NCBI RefSeq assembly: GCF_004361855.1 | Contig: NZ_SNWQ01000040.1 | Location: forward strand, 1 to 39,061 | From: Kribbella caucasensis | Lineage (GTDB): Bacteria; Actinomycetota; Actinomycetes; Propionibacteriales; Kribbellaceae | Reading direction: 5' to 3' | Length of the DNA stretch: 39,061 bases | In this document: positions 24,988 through 32,006 of the stretch, one piece after another | Layout: each line of letters begins with the position of its first letter | How positions within the stretch are numbered: position 1 is the stretch's first letter | Made by a program: the position numbers and the translations under genes | Notes under the pieces: generated by a model | Seen by the model: the letters and a program-made list of their open reading frames with translations, nothing else | Told to the model about the DNA's origin: nothing | The model's database searches: none

Positions 24988-27900
24988 TCATGAGCTGGCC
25001 TTCCCGACGGCCGATGGGTTGTAGGCACTCGCGGCGCCCGACTTGGCCGGCGTCGTCGACAGCTCAACGAGTTCGGCCAGGTCGGCGTCCGAGAGTTCGC
25101 TCAGCCAGGCCTCGCCGGATCCGACTACGGCGTCCGCCAGATTGCGCTTGGCCTCGATCACCGTCGCGATCCGGTCCTCCAGCGTGTTCTCGGTGACGAG
25201 GCGATGAACCTGTACCGGCCGGTCCTGCCCGATCCGGTACGCGCGGTCCGTCGCCTGATCCTCAACCGCCGGATTCCACCAACGGTCGTAGTGGACGACG
25301 TGAGTCGCTTTCGTCAACGTGAGACCGACACCACCGGCCTTGAGCGACAGGAGGAACACCTGCGCCTGACCCGACTGGAACTGCTCGACCAGTTGCTCCC
25401 GCTTGCGCACCCCGATCCCGCCGTGCAGGAACAACGTCCGGACCTGCCGAGCCGCCAAATGGGACTCGATCAGCCGGCACATCTCGACGTACTGGCTGAA
25501 GATCAGCACCGACTCCCCTTCCGCGAGGATCACGTCGAGCAGCTCGTCCAGCGCCGCGAGCTTGCCGGACCGGCGGTGGAGTGGTCCTGGTTCGTGCAGG
25601 AAATGCGCCGGGTGGTTGCACACCTGCTTCAACTGGGTGAGCAAACTGAGCACGAGCCCACGCCGCGCGATTCCCTCCGCCGCCTCGATCTTCGCCAGGC
25701 TCTCGCGCGTGACCGCCTGGTAGAGGGTGGCTTGCTCGACGGTCAGCGGTACGACGACGTCGTGCTCGGACTTCTGCGGCAGCTCGGGCGCGATCCCCGG
25801 GTCGCTCTTCCGCCGGCGCAACAGGAACGGCCGGGTCACCCGCGCCAGCCGAGCCGTCGCCTCCTCGTCGTGATACCGCTCCACCGGTACGGCGACGTCG
25901 TGGCGGAAGCGATCGAGGGTGCCGAGCAGACCCGGGGCGGACCAGTCCAGGATCGACCACAGCTCCGACAACCGGTTCTCCACCGGCGTACCGGTCAACG
26001 CCAACCTGGTTGCCGCAGGCAACGTCCGGAGCGATCGCGCCGTTCGCGACAACGGGTTCTTCGCATGCTGCGCCTCATCCGCGACGGCCAGCCCCCAGGA
26101 CACCTCGCTCAGTATCCGGTGATCCTGCCGAACCACCCCGTACGTCGTCAGCACCACCTCGTCGGCCGCCAAGTCACTCAACGTCCGCCCCACCCCGTGA
26201 TACCGCCGCACCGCCACGTCGGGCGCGAAGCGCGCCAACTCCCGCTCCCACGTGCCGAGCAACGTCGACGGGCACACCACGATCGTTGGCCCTCGCCCGC
26301 GCCCGGAGAGATGCAGATGCAGTGCGATCACCTGGATGGTCTTGCCGAGGCCCATGTCGTCCGCCAGGCAGCCGCCGAGACCCAGGTCGGCGAGATGGGC
26401 CATCCACGCGACGCCTCGGCGTTGGTAGTCGCGCAAGGTGGCGCGTAGTCCCACGGGCTCGGCCAGCGGAGCGGGCTCCTCGGCCGACCGCAGGCGGTGA
26501 AGCAAGGTCTGCAACGGTCCGCCGGGATCGAACGGTACGAGCTCGCCGTCCACGTCGATGGTCCCGGTCAAGGCGGCCCCAAGGGCTTCCGCGCCGGTGA
26601 GTTTGCGGGTCCCACCGCGGCGCAGCTTGCGAACCAGGTCCTGGTCGATCCGCACCCAACGGCCGCGCATCCGGATCATCGGCCGCTTCGCCTCCGCCAG
26701 CGCCGCGACCTCCTCCTCGGTCAGCTCCGAACCATCCAGCGTCGGCCGCCATCGGAACGCCAGCAGCTCCGACAACCGGAAGTCCGGCCCCGTCACCGCA
26801 CCCGGCGTCGGCGTCGCCTGCACCGAGCTGCGGACGGCCAACTCACCCGCGAAGAGCTCGGCCGGCCACAACACCTCGATCCCGGCCCCCTCCAGCGCCG
26901 TACCGTCGCCCGCCAGTTCGTCCAACGCCTCGTCCCCAACCACCACCTCAGCCGGCGCCGCATCTCGCAACGCAGCCGACAGCGGCGGCCACACCCGCGC
27001 ACCCCGTCGCAACGCGAGCAGCAGATCGGTCTCCGCCCGCTCGCCAAGGGCAGCCAGTACTGCGGCCGGCGCGCTCCACATGTCGGCCACATCCACCAGC
27101 AGACTCGGATCGGCCCCACTCCGCAGCTGCAAGACGGCCCGGAACTCGTCCTCGTCCTCGGGGGGCTCGATCCGCAGCACCAGTCGCGCCCCGGCCTCCT
27201 CGGCCAACGCCGTCTCGCTCAACCACTCCGTCGAACCGGTCAACTCCCGCGGCTCGACCTCCCCAAACAGCTCAGCCCCAGCCCGTACTGCGAACGAGGC
27301 CGCCCGCGTCCGGACCAACGTGTCCGCCAACGCATCCCAGAACGCGCGCACCAGTTGCTCCGGATCCACCAACCGCAACGGCCGGGACCCCTCCAGCGGA
27401 ACCGCATACGACTGCGCGGGCATCGCCGCGACCAGGTTCTTCAACCACCCACGATCCGCCGTATCCAACGGCGCCACCCGCCAGGCCCCATACCCCGCCG
27501 GACTCACATCCGGCACCACCCGTCCCCGAGCAATCAACCCAACCCCAGCCCAAGCCGCCGCTCGCCACACTCCCCAACTCCGCGAGCCGCCATGGGCCGA
27601 CGCCGGCCGCGCCGCCGCGCCGCTCTGCACCGACGCCGGCCGCGCCGCCGCGCCGCTCTGCACCGACGCCGGTTGCCTCGCCGAGTCGCCGTTCGCCGAC
27701 GCCTGCCGCCCTGCCGAGTCGCCGTTCGCCGACGCCTGCCGCCCTGCCGAGTCGCCCTCCACCCAGGTGCGCCCATCTGCGGAATCACCCGCCCACCCCG
27801 ACGGATCAGCCTGCGTCAGGAACTCGAGCGCCTGCTCCATCCCGAGCAACCGGGCCGGCACGGCGACCCGGCGTACCTGATCTCCACGCGGCAGGACCAG

Positions 27901-28176
27901 CTCCACCTTCTCGTCCACCCCAGCCGGCAAGGTCAGCCCCGCCGCCGTCAGGTCGCCATACAGCGCCAACCGCCCCGCCCGCGGCGGGTCAGCTGGCAAG
28001 AACACGACGTCAACCACCCACCGCAGATTACGCGGCCCAACCGACAAACGCCCCGCGCTATCCACAGCCCCAACGCCACGCCGCTCAGTCAGCCGAGCTG
28101 ATGTCGGGGCCCTGAACAGGTCGCCGGGACCTGGGACAAGTCGTGTGGCTGTCCACAGTCCCGCGATGTTGTTCAA
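24988..28176 (-). CDS. SNF2-family helicase (HelZ-like)
   Basis: A 1062-residue DNA translocase of the SWI2/SNF2 class. The N-terminal half (about 1-560) is the bacterial SNF2-associated region; the motor follows. Motif I is LADDMGLGKTIQ near residue 605, motif II is VADEAQHAKN (DEAQ rather than DEAH), and motif III ALTGTPVENRLSELWS. The C-terminal lobe carries VLIFSQYVEMCR, LLSLKAGGVGLTLT and YDRWWNPAVEDQATDRAYRI. A TTG start at 28176 is chosen: it has GGGGA upstream and gives LNNIAGLWTATR, similar to the N-termini of HelZ homologues. The open frame continues to 29148 but through repeats and an opposing gene. An insertion of 11-residue repeats lies at about residues 140-192. It probably remodels DNA-protein complexes with the SWIM partner. 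Confidence 0.88.
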   Translation of the reverse strand: MNNIAGLWTATRLVPGPGDLFRAPTSARLTERRGVGAVDSAGRLSVGPRNLRWVVDVVFLPADPPRAGRLALYGDLTAAGLTLPAGVDEKVELVLPRGDQVRRVAVPARLLGMEQALEFLTQADPSGWAGDSADGRTWVEGDSAGRQASANGDSAGRQASANGDSARQPASVQSGAAARPASVQSGAAARPASAHGGSRSWGVWRAAAWAGVGLIARGRVVPDVSPAGYGAWRVAPLDTADRGWLKNLVAAMPAQSYAVPLEGSRPLRLVDPEQLVRAFWDALADTLVRTRAASFAVRAGAELFGEVEPRELTGSTEWLSETALAEEAGARLVLRIEPPEDEDEFRAVLQLRSGADPSLLVDVADMWSAPAAVLAALGERAETDLLLALRRGARVWPPLSAALRDAAPAEVVVGDEALDELAGDGTALEGAGIEVLWPAELFAGELAVRSSVQATPTPGAVTGPDFRLSELLAFRWRPTLDGSELTEEEVAALAEAKRPMIRMRGRWVRIDQDLVRKLRRGGTRKLTGAEALGAALTGTIDVDGELVPFDPGGPLQTLLHRLRSAEEPAPLAEPVGLRATLRDYQRRGVAWMAHLADLGLGGCLADDMGLGKTIQVIALHLHLSGRGRGPTIVVCPSTLLGTWERELARFAPDVAVRRYHGVGRTLSDLAADEVVLTTYGVVRQDHRILSEVSWGLAVADEAQHAKNPLSRTARSLRTLPAATRLALTGTPVENRLSELWSILDWSAPGLLGTLDRFRHDVAVPVERYHDEEATARLARVTRPFLLRRRKSDPGIAPELPQKSEHDVVVPLTVEQATLYQAVTRESLAKIEAAEGIARRGLVLSLLTQLKQVCNHPAHFLHEPGPLHRRSGKLAALDELLDVILAEGESVLIFSQYVEMCRLIESHLAARQVRTLFLHGGIGVRKREQLVEQFQSGQAQVFLLSLKAGGVGLTLTKATHVVHYDRWWNPAVEDQATDRAYRIGQDRPVQVHRLVTENTLEDRIATVIEAKRNLADAVVGSGEAWLSELSDADLAELVELSTTPAKSGAASAYNPSAVGKASS
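27599..27757. repeat. 33-bp in-frame tandem repeats in helicase gene
   Basis: Two identical 33-bp units at 27599-27631 and 27632-27664 are followed, after a short gap, by two more of a related type at 27680-27712 and 27713-27745 plus a partial third. Each unit is 11 codons. On the coding strand they give repeats of GDSAGRQASAN and QSGAAARPASV. This adds a flexible Ala/Ser/Gly-rich insert to the N-terminal region of the helicase. Confidence 0.85.
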
Positions 28177-28207
28177 GGTCCCCGCCGGCCCGGTGGGTGA
28201 CGCCGGT

Positions 28208-28361
28208 CCCGTGGTGATGCCCGGGTGGGCGGTTGGGGTTCGGGCCGCGGGACGCACTTTGGGCACCCGGCGGGCGTTGTCGAGGGCGAAAGGTGACTGG
28301 CCGGTGCCCAAGGTCGACTGCGGCGCGTCGGCCGGGTCCGGGGAGGGTTGTCGCGGTGACC
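28208..28361. repeat. Direct duplication, left copy (with palindromic element C)
   Basis: About 154 bp from CCCGTGGTGATGCCCGGG to the TCGCGGTGACCGG region is repeated 238 bp further on with a few differences. It contains palindromic element copy C (28253-28318), with ends CGCACTTTGGGCACC and GGTGCCCAAGGTCGAC. Confidence 0.75.
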
Positions 28362-28445
28362 GGCCCGTGGTGAAGCCGGCCCCGTGGTGACCAGCTCCGC
28401 GGTGACCGGGCCCCGTGGTGACGCCGGCCCCGTGGTGATGCCGGC

Positions 28446-28600
28446 CCCGTGGTGATGCCCGGGTGGGCGGTTGGGGGTCGGGCCGTGGGACGCACTTTGG
28501 GCACACGGCGGGCGTTGTCGAGGGCGAAACGTGACTGGCCGGTGCCCAAGGTCGACCGCGGGCGCGTCGGCCGGGTCCGGGGAGGGTTTTCGTGGTGACC
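28446..28600. repeat. Direct duplication, right copy (with palindromic element D)
   Basis: The second copy of the 28208-28361 unit, about 92-95% identical by eye. It contains palindromic element copy D (28491-28556), ends CGCACTTTGGGCACAC and GGTGCCCAAGGTCGAC. Compared with the left copy it has a one-base insertion after the element. Confidence 0.75.
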
Positions 28601-28754
28601 GGGGCGGGGTTTTGCCTCAGAAGGGGCAGAAACCCGCCCCGAACGCCGAGCAAACCTCGGCCCCCAGCACCCCCGGCCCCGAGCACCTCGGCGGCAGACG
28701 CTCGGCGTAGACGCTCGGCGGTAGACGCTCGGCTTCGGACGTGCCCGGGTCGGC

Positions 28755-28785
28755 TTGACCTGAAGTCAGGTTGAGGTTGCATCCT
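28755..28785 (+). promoter_or_regulatory. MerR/SoxR-like operator-promoter
   Basis: TTGACC (28755-28760) and CATCCT (28780-28785) are separated by 19 bp, the long spacer typical of MerR-family promoters. The spacer holds the dyad ACCTGA-AG-TCAGGT (28758-28771) and then TTGAGGTT. The whole is close to Streptomyces SoxR boxes, which follow TTGACCTCAAC then a GTTGAGGTT-like half. It lies 43 bp before the oxidoreductase start. No merR-type gene is in the window. Confidence 0.6.
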
Positions 28786-28827
28786 CGGTCGGGTAGCAGT
28801 GAACCCCGAAGACGGAGTGGAACAGAT

Positions 28828-29802
28828 ATGCGAGCAGCAGTGGTGACCGAGTTCGGCGGACCGGACGTGATCGACATCCAGGACTGGCCTGAACCGCAGG
28901 CCGGAAAGGGTGAGGTGATCGTCGACGTCCGGTTGACCGATCTGATCTTCGTCGAGACCGCGATCCGGCACGGCCAGCACGGCGGGTTCTTCGACGTCCA
29001 GCCGCCGTACGTTCCCGGCAACGCCCTCGGCGGTGTCGTCCGTACCGTCGGCGAAGGCGTGGACCCAGATCTCGAGGGCAAGACCGTCATCGGCCACAGC
29101 AAGGGGTTCGGCGCGCACGCCGAGCGGGCCGTCGCGGTCGCCGACCAACTGATCGTCATACCAGCAGACCTCAACCTCGAAACGGCGGTCGCGGTATTCG
29201 GCGACGGCTTCACTGCGCTCATGCTGGAGGAACTAGCCCCGGACCTCACCGGCAAGGACGTCCTGGTCACCGCGGCCGCGGGCGGCATGGGCATCCTCCT
29301 GGTCCAGCTGGCGCACCGGGCAGGCGCGCACGTGATCGGCGCGGCGCGCGGTCAGGCCAAGCTCGACCTGGTCAAGGCACAGGGCGCCGACGTGGTCGTC
29401 GACTACTCCGAGCCGGGCTGGGAGAAATCGGTGCTGGAGGCAACAAACGGTCGCGGTGTGGACGTGGTGTTCGAGGGCGCGGGCGGGAAGCTCGGCGCGA
29501 CCGCGTTCGGCGTCGTGAAGGACAACGGCTGGTTCTCCGCCCACGGCGCCGCGAGCGGCGGCTTCGCGGAGTACGACGAGGACGACGCCCGGCGGCGCGG
29601 GATCACCGTCAAGGGCATCGTGGATCTGCGGGCCGACACCCGTACGGCGACTGTCTCCGGCGACGCCGTGATCGCCCGCGCGCTCAAGGGCGACCTGATC
29701 CCGGTAGTGGACCGGATCTTCCCCCTTGAGCAACTCGCCGACGCCCACCGCGCGATCGAGAACCGCGAACTCCTCGGCAAGGCCCTGATCCGGGTTAGCT
29801 GA
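28828..29802 (+). CDS. NADPH:quinone oxidoreductase-like MDR protein
   Basis: A 324-residue zinc-independent medium-chain dehydrogenase/reductase. The N-terminal GroES-like domain (about 1-120; MRAAVVTEFGGPDVIDIQDW, PPYVPGNALGG) precedes a Rossmann domain with the nucleotide-binding TAAAGGMGILLVQLA at about 150-165. The catalytic zinc Cys/His ligands of alcohol dehydrogenases are absent. It probably reduces quinones or enones with NADPH. The start at 28828 has GGAGTGGA upstream. The MerR/SoxR-like promoter 40 bp before it suggests induction by redox-active compounds, as for Streptomyces SoxR target reductases. A longer in-frame extension to 28771 overlaps that promoter and is rejected. Confidence 0.9.
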   Translation: MRAAVVTEFGGPDVIDIQDWPEPQAGKGEVIVDVRLTDLIFVETAIRHGQHGGFFDVQPPYVPGNALGGVVRTVGEGVDPDLEGKTVIGHSKGFGAHAERAVAVADQLIVIPADLNLETAVAVFGDGFTALMLEELAPDLTGKDVLVTAAAGGMGILLVQLAHRAGAHVIGAARGQAKLDLVKAQGADVVVDYSEPGWEKSVLEATNGRGVDVVFEGAGGKLGATAFGVVKDNGWFSAHGAASGGFAEYDEDDARRRGITVKGIVDLRADTRTATVSGDAVIARALKGDLIPVVDRIFPLEQLADAHRAIENRELLGKALIRVS

Positions 29803-29838
29803 TCGCGCCCTCCACCGGGAGGCCGGAGGTGGTTCGAC

Positions 29839-30192
29839 ATGACCGTCAAGCTGAACAAGCAGGCCTTCCAGCACGCCAAGAGCTTGATCCAGAAGAGTCA
29901 GACGGCCCTCGACGAAAGGGACGACTGGAGTGAGCACGCCCCGACCGCGGACGAGGAGAACTCCTACCTGGACAAGCATGGCTGGAACGACTACGCGCAG
30001 TGGTACCTCGGCATCGACACCGACATGGACGAGAAGACCAAGGGCCACTACAAGTTCCCGTACGGCGACTTCTGCCGGGTGCACCGGTGCGGTGTGATCA
30101 GCGCCGAGTCACGCGCGGCCCAGCAGGACTACGACGACATCACGAAGGCAGTCGTCGAGTTGCACAAGCTGCTCGACGGCGAGCACGCCTGA
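29839..30192 (+). CDS. Conserved small protein of unknown function
   Basis: A 117-residue soluble protein rich in Asp, His, Trp and Tyr. Its core GWNDYAQWYLGIDTDMDEKT, then KGHYKFPYGDFCRVHRCGVI, matches a widely distributed uncharacterised bacterial family I recognise by pattern but cannot name. It is probably a single small alpha/beta domain. A single pair of Cys residues lies in FCRVHRCG, possibly metal-binding. AGGTGG precedes the ATG. It follows the oxidoreductase by 36 bp and may be co-transcribed; a strong stem-loop closes the unit. Confidence 0.75.
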   Translation: MTVKLNKQAFQHAKSLIQKSQTALDERDDWSEHAPTADEENSYLDKHGWNDYAQWYLGIDTDMDEKTKGHYKFPYGDFCRVHRCGVISAESRAAQQDYDDITKAVVELHKLLDGEHA

Positions 30193-30203
30193 GCCGAACG
30201 ACA

Positions 30204-30235
30204 AGAGCGCGCCCGGACAGGCTCGGGCGCGCTCT
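30204..30235 (+). terminator. Stem-loop terminator
   Basis: AGAGCGCGCCCG (30204-30215) pairs perfectly with CGGGCGCGCTCT (30224-30235) around an 8-nt loop. It begins 11 nt after the stop of the small conserved gene. No U-tract follows. It also faces the end of the convergent GGDEF gene and could serve both directions. Confidence 0.7.
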
Positions 30236-30277
30236 ACGTCTGAACAGTCCTGCGCTGTCGCGGCCGGCGGCAGTGGA

Positions 30278-31606
30278 TCAGTTCTCGATCGGGGTTTCGG
30301 CGCGGTCCAGTGGCGGGTTGGGCCGCGCGGAGACGATCGTGTTCCGCCCCGCTCGCTTGGCGGTCAGCAGGGCGTTGTCCGCGGCAAGCACGAGCTGATC
30401 CATCGTCCCCGCGACATCCGGGTAGACCGCCGCCCCGAACGAGGCCGGCACTCCCGTGATCACCGCGGTGTTGGTGGTCTGCGTGTCCACCGTCACGGTC
30501 AGCGCGCTGAGCTTGTCCCGGATCCGCTCCGCGACCTCCAGCACTTCACGCTCGGAAGCTCCCGGCAACAGCACGGCGAGCTCGTCGCCGCCGACCCGCG
30601 CGACCAGGTCGCCCTGCCGCACCTCGGCGCGGACGGTCTCGCCGACCGCCTTGAGCGCCCGGTCGCCGGCCGGATGACCGTAGGTGTCGTTGATCTCCTT
30701 GAACTTGTCCAGGTCGAGCATCAGCAGCCCGACCGTACTGCGCAGCGCCTCGGCGCGGGCGAGTTCCGCCGGCACCGCGTTGGCCCAGTACGACGAGGTC
30801 GCGAGCCCGGTCTTCGAGTCGGTCCCCGCAGCCCGCTGGAACTGGGGAAGCAACAGGTCCCGGTGCAGGCAGAGCACGGTCACCATCAGGATCGGGACCA
30901 CCCATGGGTACGACGCCTGCAGGGCCCCGACCGCGACGCCGAGCCCGAGACCGGCGATCACGACCACCTGGTCCGCCAGATCGCCGAGCGCGCCGCGAGC
31001 GGTCGCATCCGGAGAGCTGAGCAGGATCGCGCCGATCACCAGCGCGAAGTTCACCAGCCACCAGGTCGCCGCGGCGGCCACCACGATCATCAGGGACCAC
31101 GGTCCGGTCGGCACCCGCGGTTCGGTGAGCAGACCGCCGGCCCGTAGTACGGCGGCCGCGGCGGCGCTGGCCAGGATGAACGTGGCGGCCGAGAAGATCT
31201 TGCGGTGCGCGATGGTCCGCCCGTAGACGCGGATCCAGGAGTACCCGTACGAGATCGCCACCAGCGCGACCACCAGCGACAGCGGCAGCAACAGCAGCCC
31301 GGCGAACACCCACAGGCTCTTCAGGTTCGTGTACGGCGAAGTGTTCGCCGCCATCTCGCGTCGGCGCTCGATTCCGCGGGCAGACTCCAGGTGAAGCACC
31401 GAAGCGACCGCGAGCACCGCGAAGGCCACCCACTCGGTCGGGCGGATACCGGGGCGGTCGCCGAAGGTCGTCGAGGCCACAGCCAGGGCGGTGATCGCGA
31501 GTGCGACAGCATCGACACCGAGCACGTAGCTCAGTGCCGGGCGTGGCAACGACCAGAGCTTCCATTGGCGGGGTGGCACCCAATTGCTCCGACCGATCAG
31601 AATCAT
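30278..31606 (-). CDS. Membrane diguanylate cyclase (GGDEF)
   Basis: A 442-residue enzyme that makes cyclic di-GMP from two GTP. About seven or eight membrane segments occupy residues 25-265, with no recognisable periplasmic sensor domain; they may themselves be the sensor. The GGDEF domain runs from about 270 to 432, with LLMLDLDKFKEINDTYGHPAGD and the active-site GGDEL at 339-343. The inhibitory I-site RQGD (330-333) is at the standard distance, so product feedback is expected. The start at 31606 has GAGG upstream. It is divergent from the GNEWF repeat ORF with 121 bp between. In actinobacteria c-di-GMP commonly controls development. Confidence 0.92.
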   Translation of the reverse strand: MILIGRSNWVPPRQWKLWSLPRPALSYVLGVDAVALAITALAVASTTFGDRPGIRPTEWVAFAVLAVASVLHLESARGIERRREMAANTSPYTNLKSLWVFAGLLLLPLSLVVALVAISYGYSWIRVYGRTIAHRKIFSAATFILASAAAAAVLRAGGLLTEPRVPTGPWSLMIVVAAAATWWLVNFALVIGAILLSSPDATARGALGDLADQVVVIAGLGLGVAVGALQASYPWVVPILMVTVLCLHRDLLLPQFQRAAGTDSKTGLATSSYWANAVPAELARAEALRSTVGLLMLDLDKFKEINDTYGHPAGDRALKAVGETVRAEVRQGDLVARVGGDELAVLLPGASEREVLEVAERIRDKLSALTVTVDTQTTNTAVITGVPASFGAAVYPDVAGTMDQLVLAADNALLTAKRAGRNTIVSARPNPPLDRAETPIEN

Positions 31607-31727
31607 GGTGGCCTCACACAGATAGACCTGAGCGGTTATTGCTGAATAGTAACTGCCTGTTCACACGAGGTCATCCCCAGGGCCGAGTTATTCCAAACGA
31701 AGTGATGGCGACGAGAGGATCAGCACC

Positions 31728-31901
31728 ATGTCCAACAAGAGCACCGGCAACGAGTGGTTCCGCGGCGGCAACGAGTGGTTCACCGGCGGAAACGAGTGGT
31801 TCCGAGGCGGGAACGAGTGGTTCACCGACGGTGGCAACGAGTGGTTCCGGCGGCCGGGTGGATCCGGTAACGAATGGTTCACCGACGGTAACGAGTGGTG
31901 A
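31728..31901 (+). CDS. GNEWF-repeat peptide (57 residues)
   Basis: A 57-codon ORF with a good GAGAGGA site 8 nt before the ATG. After MSNKST the peptide is nearly all repeats: six GNEWF units plus a terminal GNEW that ends at the stop. The linkers are RG, TG, RG, TDG, RRPGGS and TD, so R and T alternate after each Phe. Codons for the conserved residues vary at third positions (GGC/GGT, GGA/GGG; AAC constant; GAG/GAA; TGG; TTC), showing selection on the amino acids rather than recent DNA slippage. No signal peptide, Cys or membrane segment is present. Such a layout suits a multi-core precursor peptide or an aromatic repeat that binds or self-assembles. No tailoring enzyme is adjacent; the neighbours are a diguanylate cyclase and an MFS transporter. 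The function is unknown to me. Confidence 0.8.
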   Translation: MSNKSTGNEWFRGGNEWFTGGNEWFRGGNEWFTDGGNEWFRRPGGSGNEWFTDGNEW

Positions 31902-32006
31902 TCTCCCGCTGATCTCCCACTGATCGCGGAAAATTCTTAACCGGCTTCTTACGAAGTCGTCCGGAGGTATTTCCCTGAATCTCCGGCGACCCCGCTGAAG
32001 TCGATT

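Larger units (their letters stand above)
28177..28754. other. Repeat-rich intergenic region upstream of helicase
   Basis: About 580 bp without a supported gene. It contains a 154-bp direct duplication, two palindromic element copies, a run of about four 18-bp units based on CCCCGTGGTGATGCCGG (28385-28458) and a run of GTAGACGCTCGGC units (28690-28735). Any helicase promoter must lie here; none is clear. Confidence 0.65.

Noticed and set aside
27599..27757. Regular 33-bp repeats considered as a CRISPR array
   Set aside because: The units abut without spacers and are in frame within a coding region.
28177..29148. N-terminal extension of the SNF2 helicase to 1386 residues
   Set aside because: The extension passes through duplicated intergenic repeats and runs antisense into the oxidoreductase gene. 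A TTG start at 28176 with GGGGA upstream gives the family length.
31501..31923. A 140-codon + strand frame covering the GNEWF ORF in another frame
   Set aside because: It begins inside the divergent GGDEF gene and only reflects the DNA repeat; the frame from 31728 has the ribosome site and conserved aromatic repeat.
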